DNA of 64,000 nt from Romanomermis culicivorax (taxonomy: Eukaryota > Nematoda > Enoplea > Mermithida > Mermithidae), in contig CAWUHX010000031.1 in assembly GCA_963922205.1 (NCBI GenBank), positions 620,001 to 684,000 on the forward strand, written 5' to 3'. The notes under the pieces are model-generated. The model was not told the origin of the DNA, made no database searches, and saw nothing but the letters and a program-made list of their open reading frames with translations. Of the stretch, positions 54,501 to 64,000 are shown in pieces (position 1 is the stretch's first letter; every line of letters begins with the position of its first letter). Position numbers and translations under genes: made by a program.

Positions 54501-57500
54501 AAGTGTTATTCAACGAAATTCAACAAGACTGTGGTAGGAAATTTTTTGTTGTTTTGTATACCGCTCATAGCCGAAAAATTTTCTCTATACAGTACAGTAA
54601 TATGCTTTACAAATTTTTCTGTGTTGAATTTATTCGGATCATTTCGAAATAAACAGAGAATAATTATTCTTATCCGTGGCTTTCTTTACACACGAATTTG
54701 CATAAATGTGTAAAACAATAGAAAGTTGACCTCTGCTTGATCTAAGGAACAGCAAAATATATGCACGCGCAACTGACAGCATTTGATAGATGGATGACTT
54801 TGCCTTGCTACAGTTATAACTTTTCAAGTTTCGCCGGAATTAAGAACCATTTATCTTGAAATGGCAGAAGCAGCAAAAACCAAAAAATCGAGTTCAATTA
54901 TTTTCACGCTGTAGAAAACGTTGAACGCTTAATTCCTCCATGACTATTGAAGGCTAAAATAATAGAAAAGCTCTCATGCCTACCCACCTTTGATTTGGAC
55001 AGTACGGTGCTTGGCATGTGTTACTCGATAAATTTTGAGCATTGAATGGGTTTGGGAGAAAATTTTTCGCTGTTTTGTTGACCGCTAATGGGAAGGAAAT
55101 TTTAAAAATGACAAAAGATAAATACCACCATCAAAGTCGTTTAAGAAAGGTTTTATTTTAAGATTTTTTACTCAAAAAATTACAATAGTTAGTTCTGGGT
55201 CTTTTCCCCAAGTGAGCAATTCTCAAGTGAGCGATTTCCAAATGAGCGATTCCCAAGTGATCGAATTCCCACTTGATCGGTTCTCATGTGGGTGATTCCC
55301 AATCGAGCGAATTCCCAAGTGAGAAAATTACTATTTGATGGATTCCCATGTGAGCGATTCCCAATTGAGAAAATTCCCAAGTGAGGGAATCCCCCAGTTG
55401 AGTGATTCCCATGTGAGCAATTCTACATTGAGCGAATTCCCAAGTGAGCGAATTCCCAAGTGAGGAAATTCTCAATTGAGCGATTCCCAAGTGAGCGATC
55501 GAGAAACAACACTTTTTTCATGCTTTCCTTCTTTACTTTATATTTTTCTTTGTATATATTTTTTTTCTTTCGTTTTCTGTATGTATTGTTAATGTATGTT
55601 TTAACGCTTTCATCTTTTGTCTCTGCTTTCTTTCATTTTCGTTTTTCTTGTCATCTACTTTTTTCTTTTTTGCTCATGAAACAACACGTTACAAGTTGTC
55701 ATTTTAAATAATCGTTATCTCCTGTATAATTCTTGTACAGTTCGACATGTTGGACATTGTCCGTGCCCTATCGGCCCAGTCGATTTTTTTCGACAATTTT
55801 TTGAAATGAAACCAAATTTGTGCTCGTTTGGTTTCCAATTGGGCACATTACTGCAATAAAACGACGCTTGTTTTTCGTTCCGTTATTTCGTTTAACAAAA
55901 ACGGAACGAGATTTATTGATGAATTGCAAAACGAGACGGTACTTTCTATTCTCGTTTCTCGTTTCGGATTTTTTTGAAACGAATCAAAATGCAATTTCGT
56001 TTTTCGTCTCGTTTGTTGTTTGGATCAGACATGCACGACAAGAATTTTTGGGGGAGGGTCCTTGGACTTTCTATCGAGGGGTGGCAGAGCGTGGGCGGGC
56101 AAAAATAGTTCATGAAGCTTGTTTTCTATATAAAGTATGCATAAAAATCATCAAAAAAGTTGTCTTGGAAATGTTCACAGGGCTGGTTTGACGATTTTTT
56201 CGAGTCCAGGGGGTGCTTTGAGTCTCAGGTAGGAGGGTTTACCTCCCCTACCCCCACTATGTGCTTGTATGGTTTGGATCCATATTGCATGATGGACTAA
56301 GACGCATTCAGAACAGTGTCACTTTACATACAGTAAGTCTGTGGCTGATGTCACTAAAAGAGAGAATGTTGCGATATGGCGGCATATTTGAGGTGAAGTC
56401 CAGGGCCGTTCTTAGGGTTTTAGCAGCCCTGGGCGAACTCAGGTTTAGCGGCCCTCATTTTTTCCCGAATAGTTATTATACACCGCGCCATTTTTAGGTA
56501 ATAGATGATTTACTACTTTACATATTTTAGAATATTTGAAAACGACGCATTCGATTATTACAAGATTCACTAAAAATAGCACATTTATGAACCGGCCGAA
56601 TGACTACAGTCTTCCTACTCTTGCAACGTCTGCACACACCTCAATAAAACACCAGGGACAGAGTGTACAGAGGTTTTTACAAAAGAAATTCCCAGGTTTT
56701 CCAAGACTTTTTTCCACAATATATCAGGTTTTTTGGAGCAAAATTCAATTGTTGCTACATAGAATTGTAGAGATGTGTATACCATACAGAGACCTGACAA
56801 TGTGCTGATATTTTCAATCACCGCCGACAAATTAGAATACCAAAAACATCAACTATAGTCTGTTTTTCTTAAAATGCTTTCAAATAATGAAAGTGAAAAG
56901 CAAGTAGTATTTCAGATTTTTTTTGCGATTTTCTGACAAACAAAATGTCATACAGGACTGAAAACTTGTGAGCGTACTGACCTAACCTATAGCAATTTTT
57001 CGAGTGAAAAATTTTACAAACAGAACTCTTGTTTGTCTTACAAACAGATTTTGGCGACAGTACTGATTTGTGTCACTTTTCTATTTGGAAGCATTTTATA
57101 AAAAACACACTATAATTACTCTTCAAAAAGCGTTAAATATTAATAAGAGACGAAATAGATCTGCAGATGCACTGAAATAAGAGACGAAATAAATCTACAG
57201 ATGCACTAAATTAAATCAGAGCATGGGGAGCTCTACAGTGTATGGATGACAAATGCCTTCACCTCAAATATGCCACCATATCCTAACATTCTCTCTCTTA
57301 GTGACAACAGCCACAGACTTACTGTAGATAAAGTGACACTATTCTGAAAGCGTCTTAGTCCATCATGCAATATGGATCCAAACCGTACAAGCACATAGTG
57401 GGGGGTAGGGGAGGTAAACCCTCCTACCTGAGACTCAAAGCACCCCCTGGACTCGAAAAAATCGTCAAACCAACCCTCTGAACTTTTTCCAAAACAGCTT

Positions 57501-60500
57501 TTTTGATGATTTTTATGCATATTTTATATAGAAAACAAGCTTCGGGAATTTTTTTTGCCCGCCCACGCTCCATCACCCCTCGATAAAAAGTCCAAGCGCC
57601 CTCCCCCAAAAAATTCTTGCCGTGCATGTCTGATCCAAACAACAAACGAAACGAAAATGCATTTTGATTCGCTTCAAAAAAAATACGAAACGAGAAACGA
57701 GAATCGAAAATATCGTCTCGTTTTGCAATTCATCAATAAATCTCGTTTCGTTTTCGTTGAACGAAATATCGAAACGAAAAACGAGGGTCGTTTTATTGCA
57801 GTAATGTGCCCAATTGGAAACCAAACGAGCACAAATTTGGTTTCATTTAAAAAAATTGTTGAAAAAAATCGGCTCTGCCGATAGGGCACGGACAATGCTT
57901 GAATCTTTCATCGTCGTAAGTGTGAAAATCTTCATAAAAAACATAAACAAAAGAATGTTGGAAGAAACAAAACATTGAATTGAGCATTGAGCGGCAAGCG
58001 AATAAATAAGAATTAATTCACTTTTTGAACCCTAAAAGTAATTCTTTATGCAAATCTTTATCACAGTAATCTTGAGTTTTACGAATCATCCAAAATGTAA
58101 TTATATTCGTAGCGAAAACATTTTAATGATTATTTACCAAAAAATCATGCAAAATCAATACAGATTTTAGCTCTGTAATCTCTTGACGATTTTTCCCCCC
58201 ATTCTCGGAAGCTTCGACTACCTATTTGGTGCTTGACTTGTAAACTTTCAGTTGTTGCAAAATCATTTCGGGCACACAAATTATTGTGACCAACTTGGGG
58301 ATCGCTTCCAATTCGCTTATTCCCTAACAATCACTCAGTCCTTTTTCCACCTGATTTGGTACAATCACTGCATTCGTAATGAATGGACATTGTTCCCTCT
58401 ACAAACCACTTGCTGATAATCTTTGTGAAAGCCCAAAAATTATTCGCCAAACAACGGTTTTAACATTTTAACAACGAATTATTTTCGTTCACATACAAAA
58501 CGAATTTAGCTGGGTCAAAATAAAAATCTATTATTAAGAAAACACTAAATAAAAAGATCAAAAGGGGAAACTGAATTTTTATAGTTGTTTCCTACGTCAA
58601 TACTAGTTTACATTACCCAACCGTGGGAACATAAGTTATGCAAATTCTTATTCACGTGACATACGAATTTTTATTTTTAGTTTTTTTTATTTTATAAATT
58701 GGTTGGTATAGTTGGACAGTTGGCATAGTGGGATGGTTGGTTGGTATAAGACGGTTGGTATTGAGAAAATTCTATTTTTAGGTTTCCACATTTTATAACA
58801 TTGGTTGGTAATGTGGGACGGTTGGTAATGTGGGACGGTTGGTAATGTGGGACGGTTGGTAATGTGGGACGGTTGGTATTGTGGGATGGTTGGTATTGCG
58901 GAAAGATTTGTACAATGAGACAGACCCGGGTATAGTTTGTTTTTCTTGAAATGCTTACAGATATTAAGAGTGGAAAGCAAGTACAATTTCATATGTTTAC
59001 CATTTCCTGGACAACTGTATCTCGCGTAGGACTGGAAATTTGTGAGCCTGATCAACTAACCCTTACCATCGTGTAAAATATCCTACAGTAAAAGCTTTGT
59101 ATAAATAACCTTGATGACGGCACTTACTTTTTTGTTATTTTTCAATTTACAAGCGTTTTATAAAAACGGTTTATGGGCTATCTAATGCACCAAATTTATC
59201 AATTTGAATTTTAGGTGCAGCAATAGGCACAGTCATACCGCCCTCCAGGACACTTTCCTTGAAATATGAGTATAAAACCAACCAATTACATTTAAACAGA
59301 GTCTGCCTCGCCTAAAATCTTATTGGCGCATTTCAGATTTCCGATGAGGCACAACCACTGTAACCGACAAAAGTATAGGAATTGAACTGAGCGACACCTT
59401 GCCCAATGAAGTTTTGCTATGTCTAATCATCATACCATGGAGCAACGCGATGATTAATAGAGTGACCCTTTGTTCGATGACATAATGGATTTCGGGTGTT
59501 TCACCCGGCGCCGCTCGTTTCATGACTGTCAATGAAGCGGCGTGCGACAAAGATTGAACAGCTGCTGGCGTCAACCATTGGACTCCGAGAACGCTGGCGA
59601 TGAGGACTACGACGCCGTTGACCACCAAGTCCAGGTGAAAGCCACCTGGTTTGCGCAAACGACGTTCTTCTTTGGAAAGTAAGATTCTGTGAAAAAAGGG
59701 AGGATAAATAATCGTAATATCGTAAAATAGAATTGGATGACAATCTTGCATCGGTAAGACGACCTGCTTCAACTCCACACATAAAGTGCTTGATATCATA
59801 CATAGACATTTCAATTTAAGCAGAAATTTTTCTTTCGATAATGCAGAAAATTGGGCATCAGTCGATGAAGCTATCCGATAGTTATTCACAAAAGTAATTT
59901 TTTTTTAATGGAGGAATGAGTGGTCAAATTTTGATTAATTCTCTCAGGGGCGTAGGGAGAGGACAGAGAGGGTACGTGGTCTCCGAAATGAAATTAGGAG
60001 ACATAATTTTATAGAATTAGATGCTGAGAAAAGCAATTTTAAGCTATCAAACATAAGGTAATGTCGAAATTTCTCTGCGCTTCGAGCAGGTGCTGTACAT
60101 TATTAGTTTAGTTGACTTCCTGATAGTTTGCTAATCAGTACTATAGTCGGTTCTTTTTGAAATGCTTCTAAATAATGAAAGTGGGAAGCAAGTAGTATTT
60201 CAGATTTTCACGATTTTCGGATAAACAATATATCAGAGAAGAATGAAAATTTGTGAGCATACTGACCTAACCGTTAACAATTTTTCGACTGAAAAATGTT
60301 ACAATAAAATCTCTATGTAAGTGATTTTGACGACGGTACTGATTTGTGTCACTTTTCTATTTAGAAGCATTTTATAAAAAACAGACAATAAATGCCTATA
60401 GTTTATCTTGGAGTGTGGATAGCGCATTTTCCGACGATTTGTAGTTGAATTATTCCGGAATATGTGTAAAAATGAATCGTTCTCCTAAATTTCAAATTTA

Positions 60501-63500
60501 ATTAATTTCAAATTTTCTTTCTTATGAGATAGGATGCCCCTTACCGAAATCTCAAACCACTTTAGAAAATAATTCGATCTTATGTTGAAAATTTCCAAAA
60601 CCCCTTAATTCCAATTATAGAGCGTAATTTCACATACTTTTCGTATCTAAAATTTTCTCCACTTGTGCCCCTTCCAAACCGAAATCCTACGCCACTGTTT
60701 TCTCTGCTTCTGAATTTCAAAATCTTGTTGGTGACAAATACCCTACCAGCCCCTAATATGCTATAAGCAATAAAATCTGTAATAATTTGAAGGTGAAATG
60801 GTACCATCATAAAAATATTGTCAGATTTGAGGATCTAAAACCTGAATTTATACAGTAAATATTTCCTAATATTTTCGGAAACTAAATGCTGTGTGACGAA
60901 ATGGGTCGCACTTTTTCAGAATATGACAAAGTTGATATCTTCCATACTAATCTTACAGAATAATGCTAATATACGACATGACCAAATAAACAAAAGTGGA
61001 AGACAATGTGTTCCGATACTGATTCTGCAGTGCACGTATGTATACTAAATTTTTCGAAAAATGCGAACTGCTCCGATTCTTTCTCAGAGTCTACGCCATT
61101 ATGGAATTTCTGTGTCAAATTCCATTCTCTCATAACTTTCCAAAAGTCAATTGAATCATCATTTTTAATTCGGTAAACTTAATTTTCAAATTTGAAGCAC
61201 CAAGATCAAGACGATTAGCATATTTAATCTTATGTGCCTAACTCTTGGACAACAAAGTTGATCAACATTAATGGTTTCATACGAAGAAATGTGATTATTT
61301 CACATATAACTACTTTACTCAAAATTGTATGATTCAAAATAGTACCTCCCGAGAATTAATTTGACGGATTCACAAATATTAACTTCCGAATCATTTGTAG
61401 CATGATTTCCCCAACTGATTTTACCCAACTGGTCATGTAAAAAACATAATCCACTGCTTTTCACGACAATTAGAAATGCATATCCCAAAAATATTGTGGA
61501 GAGCATGAGTTTCCAAGAAGGTTATTAACTCACTCACTCCACAATTTCAGTTTGGGCGAAAATAACCACTGATGCCAAAAAAGCTGGGATCATCGAAGCG
61601 AAAAGCATGTAAAGGGGTAAGGGTTGTTGTCTGGTGCCCAATGGCCTGACGAACCAGCCTCTTTTTTCCGGACTGGTCAAATCGAATGACGGTTTGATGT
61701 TGACGTGCTGGAATATGCAAAGCGGACAATTTTTCGAAAAATAATTCATTGAACGACCAAGGCTAATCGGGATTGAATCCTACTAGACATTCACATTTCA
61801 TGGAATCCAACAGGCAATGGTTGGTGCTTTCTGTTTTTTCGCAGTCAATAAGGAGTTGGTCTAAAAAAACTTCTGTGGCCAGAACGTGGTTAGACATGTC
61901 ATTGTGTTAATTATCTAAAGTGTTTCCATCTAAAAATATTTTAAATTTGTCAAGTATACGTTAGTTTGAGGGGCTTTGAGCCTTGAGAATATAAAGGATT
62001 TTCAGCACCTGTGAGATGGTACGTATGTCAGCTGAAGAGGTCATTGAGAATACAGATCTTTGTGAAACTAGACTCCCGAGGTCCTTGAACAAGTAAATGA
62101 ACTGTCGTTACTCTTGTATAAGTCTTTTGAAAAATAAAAATATCCACAAATGTTATGACAACAACCGCCAATGGTACACCAAAATCGCCCAATGACCTTC
62201 GAATCTACAAAATACTAAAAGTTTAGCAAACTTTCAAATCGTGATCACGAAGTGGACTTAAAGTTCTCCCGCAATAAATACTCGTTCGTAGACGTTTTAA
62301 CCCGAAAGCTAGCAAAAACGTCATAACAAATAAAATCAAGGACAAAAAGGCGGTGTCCGGTTGATCGGCCAGTCGAACGTTATTCTGCCATTTTCGTGCC
62401 CGAAAGGCCGTTTCGTTAAAATTCGCTGAAAAATAATCGAGTTAAATTCGTTCACGGCTTGAGTTGTTCCCTCTTTGACAGAATGTAGGTGGTAAAACTC
62501 AGAACCTGAACTAACCAGATCCGGATAACTCGATCCGGAACCAGTTTATGGAACCAATTAATCTTGCAACCAATCAATATTGTCTGATTCGGGTTGGGCT
62601 AAATCCAGAACTTTCTATTTAGTATGGGCTGTAATCCTGAATAACTCAAAATGTCAACCTCGCAACGAAAATATTAATCCTCTGCCGACCTGTATGGAAA
62701 AGCCATCAAAATGTTGATGTAATCATTCGTGTAATTATACTGTCATCCGGGTTGCCTTAATGACTGCTGGTCCCCTCAATCAATTCTCTAACAGACATGC
62801 TTAATCGACCTGTGGTCATTATTGAACATTTGGTGACCTTCTCCACTCAATTATGAAAATTTTTAGCCCGATAATTGTAGAAATCATTGGTCATGCGAGT
62901 ACCCAATTTCTATATCATTAATGATACACTTGAGAATGATCTTTAATCAACTCTGAACATTTTTTAATAAAGGGTGAGTGGTTTGACAAGTGGTCACTAA
63001 CATGACGTATTGCATCTTTTCACAAAATTAGTTATCTGAGAGATCATTATATTACTAAATGATTCTGGAGCGATTACGATAGCCGCCAGATGCAAGACTT
63101 TCTCCAGAACCGGAATCAAATTATGTGGAACGTGAGACTATAGCTCATTTAGTTTTGAGTTTAAGCTGATTCCGCTCTTCTGGATTTTATATGAAAATTC
63201 CCGAATAGAGCGGTTCGTATCTGCCCGCCCGCGCGAACAAACGATATTTGCATGCCGACAAATTTGGTGCTAAGAAGGTGGTCATTATGCAATAATTCTC
63301 GAAGATGCAAATGAATTTCAGAACCTCACGGAAGATGTAATATTACTTATAAGTGCAGCTGGATTGATCACATTCTGAAAAGCCCAAATTTATATGCTTT
63401 GTGAAAAATTAACTTTTATAAACTCCTGTAGGATCGCCGTGCTCGGTGTCAGGTATGAAAAAATACTACAAAGGTTGATCAAAAAGCCTGAAACTTTTCG

Positions 63501-64000
63501 TAGTGTAAAAAATCTTGCATTGTTTCTTCCAGAGTTATGTTTACGGATTTCTTAGATAAGTTTAGTCTAACGTTCACAATCATTGTTTATTTTCTTTCAG
63601 AAAGTTGTTGATTGCATACTTTTCTTACTTCGAAGACTCTTTATTCACTTGATTCGACACGTTCGGATGATTACACTTTATGAAAACCCAAAAAAAGTCT
63701 ATGTGAGCCAAAAAGATGATGATGCCAAACTAAAAATGAACTGAGAGCAGAGTTCCCAAAATCTAATTTCCAGGGGTAGTGCTTAGGTTAAAGCGATCCA
63801 TCTACCAGGAGGGTATAAACAAATATTTAAGTGACTTCAAATCGTCGCATATCTGGTCACTGCATAGATTTTTATGTACCTTTTGGATATAGATCAAAAA
63901 AAATTTTTGATCAAATTGTCCAAGAGCAATCCCGTATGTCCCATTTTTACCACTACGCTTACCAGAAGTGGCATTCGTCGATGATGAACAATTGAAACTG
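51421..64000 (-). CDS. SLC4 transporter, gene B (anion-exchanger-like), 3' part of the gene, eight exons
   Basis: Exons 63963-64000 (partial), about 62262-62425, 62112-62204, 61538-61707, 59436-59686, 52898-53067, 51590-51766 and 51421-51510 encode the second half of the SLC4 membrane domain and the C-terminus. Landmarks are NATS/NET sequons, DTAFLSLILFVMTF, GDFGVPLAV, SPEKRGWFVRPLG, RKPGGFHLDL, HAASLTVMKRAAPGETPEI, EQRVT, IPTATLFGLFLYLGVMGL and YTTIQLACFSC. The KEERRLRKPGGFHLDL and LTVM stretch recalls anion exchangers. The transport-site helix reads FAQTEIVE, with Q where AEs have E and NBCs have D. All junctions keep phase except exon 2 to 3. The N-terminal half lies beyond the right edge. 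Confidence 0.9.
51590..51766 (-). CDS. SLC4 gene B penultimate exon
   Basis: It encodes 59 codons in phase 0 between tctag and GTAAAA. It reads VKMRRMHCYTTIQLACFSC, then ASMAFPFVLVTIAGIRKYF and IFLKEELFS, the final SLC4 helices. Confidence 0.95.
51770..52140. repeat. Purine-rich tract in an intron of gene B
   Basis: A long run of A and G with GAAAAGAAAAGCG and GGAAAAGAGAATTATG words, like the cores of the foldback elements in reverse orientation. No arms were found. Similar A-rich sequence continues at 52550-52830. Confidence 0.4.
52898..53067 (-). CDS. SLC4 gene B exon with the IPTATLFG helix
   Basis: The acceptor is cgacttttcag and the donor is GAC|GTACGT. It reads AAAFVGNILVLIPTATLFG then LFLYLGVMGLLSTQLWHRM and FVPHKYFPNEGYCKD. 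Confidence 0.95.
53443..53711. repeat. AGCTGCAGCTTAA palindromic MITE, second full copy
   Basis: The ends GGGCTCGGTTTTATTAAG and CTTTAATGAAACCGAGCC are inverted. The inside has AGCTCAACTCTATATG and GCTCAGCTGCAGCTTAAC blocks and the central ATATGTTTTGTGTTCATGA. Confidence 0.8.
54293..54650. repeat. Interspersed repeat of about 330-400 bp, copy 3
   Basis: TTATTTTAAAATGATCGATG, then TTTATACTGTAGAAAAACGG and TAGAACTGTGTTTGACAGGT match 5150-5545. Confidence 0.65.
54835..55115. repeat. Interspersed repeat of about 330-400 bp, copy 4
   Basis: ACTGTAGAAAACG-like words, then CTACCCACCTTTGATTTGGA and CTCGATAAATTTTGAGCA match the same family. Confidence 0.55.
55195..55680. mobile_element. Single minisatellite arm, unit AAGTGAGCGATTCCC, with pyrimidine core
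   Basis: About 17 imperfect units of about 17 bp fill 55195-55500, followed by a T/C-rich core (TTTTTCTTTGTATATATTTT, TTTCGTTTTCTGTATG) like those at 7300 and 37455. No inverted partner is in the window, so it is probably a truncated foldback element. Confidence 0.65.
55753..57897. mobile_element. Long-TIR element with arms of about 660 bp
   Basis: The tips CATTGTCCGTGCCCTATCGG and GATAGGGCACGGACAATG are inverted. The arms (55753-56410 and 57235-57897) match throughout, for example CAATTGGGCACATTACTGC and CCTCCCCTACCCCCACTATG. The spacer has a gene-free stretch and an inserted MITE (56853-57115). There is no transposase. Confidence 0.88.
56853..57115. repeat. MITE with AGTCTGTTTTTT ends, copy 4
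   Basis: It runs from CTATAGTCTGTTTTTC to AAAAAACACACTATAA, within the spacer of the 55753-57897 element. It shares AAGCAAGTAGTATTTCAGAT with copy 60142. Confidence 0.85.
58690..58905. repeat. Minisatellite, unit GGACGGTTGGTAATGTG
   Basis: About eleven units of about 17 bp, all in one orientation, with a 40-base break near 58765-58800. It resembles a single arm of the foldback families. Confidence 0.8.
58931..59174. repeat. MITE with AGTCTGTTTTTT ends, copy 5
   Basis: It starts TATAGTTTGTTTTTCTTGAA and ends GCGTTTTATAAAAACGGT. It is a diverged member. Confidence 0.7.
59436..59686 (-). CDS. SLC4 gene B exon with GFHLDL and EQRVT
   Basis: The acceptor is ttttttcacag and the donor is G|GTATGA. 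It reads ILLSKEERRLRKPGGFHLDL, VVNGVVVLIASVLGVQWLTP, HAASLTVMKRAAPGETPEI and EQRVTLLIIALLHG. It spans two intron sites that are split in gene A. Confidence 0.96.
59690..61535. other. Intron of SLC4 gene B
   Basis: It contains the MITE at 60142-60391. Otherwise nothing is recognised. The flanking exons join exactly (GA+A). Confidence 0.6.
60142..60391. repeat. MITE with AGTCTGTTTTTT ends, copy 6
   Basis: It runs from TATAGTCGGTTCTTTTTGAA to GCATTTTATAAAAAACAGAC, with inside GGAAGCAAGTAGTATTTCAG. Confidence 0.85.
61538..61707 (-). CDS. SLC4 gene B exon with the transport-site helix
   Basis: The acceptor is gcatattccag and the donor is GA|GTGAGT. It reads HVNIKPSFDLTSPEKRGWFV, RPLGTRQQPLPLYMLFASM and IPAFLASVVIFAQTEIVE. 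The usual E/D of FMETQ or FMDQQ is Q here, and the next-but-one Q is E. Confidence 0.95.
62112..62204 (-). CDS. SLC4 gene B exon with the GDFGVP helix
   Basis: It encodes 31 codons in phase 0 between ttttgtag and GTAACG. It reads IRRSLGDFGVPLAVVVITFV then DIFIFQKTYTR, equal to the family's RR.IGDFGVPI motif. Confidence 0.93.
62262..62425 (-). CDS. SLC4 gene B exon upstream of the GDFGVP helix (3' end unclear)
   Basis: The acceptor is attatttttcag. It reads NFNETAFRARKWQNNVRLAD then TAFLSLILFVMTFLLAFGL and KRLRTSIYCGR. Family alignment wants the exon to end near 62262, but no GT in the right phase is there. The GT sites at 62281 and 62254 put the next exon out of frame. Confidence 0.85.
63963..64000 (-). 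CDS. SLC4 gene B, partial exon at the window edge (outer loop)
   Basis: The donor CTTCTG|GTAAGC is strong. In the phase required by the next exon it reads SFNCSSSTNATS, with NCS and NAT sequons, as expected of the glycosylated outer loop. It is cut by the right edge. Confidence 0.65.

Overview
This is eukaryotic, very probably invertebrate animal, DNA. It is AT-rich, the genes are split by many introns, and most of the window is repeats. There are no operons, ribosome-binding sites, tRNA, rRNA or CRISPR arrays that I can see. The genus cannot be fixed from the sequence. Many splice acceptors are short (tttcag, ttttag), which is only a weak hint toward a nematode-like genome.

Three host genes can be reconstructed by joining exons whose splice phases agree. 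(1) A plus-strand BTB/T1 (KCTD-like) gene has five proposed exons from 4117 to 11885. (2) SLC4 gene A, on the minus strand from 34907 down to 13020, has 18 exons that join in phase to a 947-residue protein. It carries the motifs of Na+-coupled bicarbonate transporters. (3) SLC4 gene B, on the minus strand from the right edge (64000) down to 51421, is represented by its last eight exons and looks more like an anion exchanger. Its 5' half lies outside the window. A and B are head-to-tail, but most of their intron positions differ, so they look like old paralogs rather than a recent duplication. In contrast, positions 1-272 are a near-identical recent copy of the last exon of gene A and its flanking intron, with a 2-base deletion that gives a shortened C-terminus.

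The rest is mainly mobile DNA. Its striking theme is a set of foldback-type elements whose terminal inverted repeats are built from short tandem units, with a different unit in each family (GAGCGCGGGACAATA, GTGCACGAGCGCTACCTA, GGCGCCAAAGTGAGAC, GGGTTGGCGAAAGGACC, AAGTGTCCCGTTACTCC, GGCGCCGAAATGGCC and others). At 28424-31962 three families are nested, each bounded by an 8-9 bp target duplication. Two of them hold decayed FLYWCH-like zinc-finger ORFs. This points to Mutator-like (MULE) or Foldback-type elements. Other elements are two solo LTRs in opposite orientation, a PIF/Harbinger-like element with a TTA target duplication, several MITE families, a LINE 3' relic in an intron of the BTB gene, a 97-bp satellite and a 350-bp TATAG microsatellite.

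Layout: 1-2 kb, exon copy and TIR element; 2.1-3 kb, satellite; 4.1-11.9 kb, BTB gene with LINE and foldback elements in its introns; 13-34.9 kb, SLC4 gene A with foldback elements in its largest introns; 35-51.4 kb, repeat-filled intergenic DNA; 51.4-64 kb, SLC4 gene B. The two transporters would move bicarbonate across the plasma membrane. The BTB gene has no evident functional link to them.
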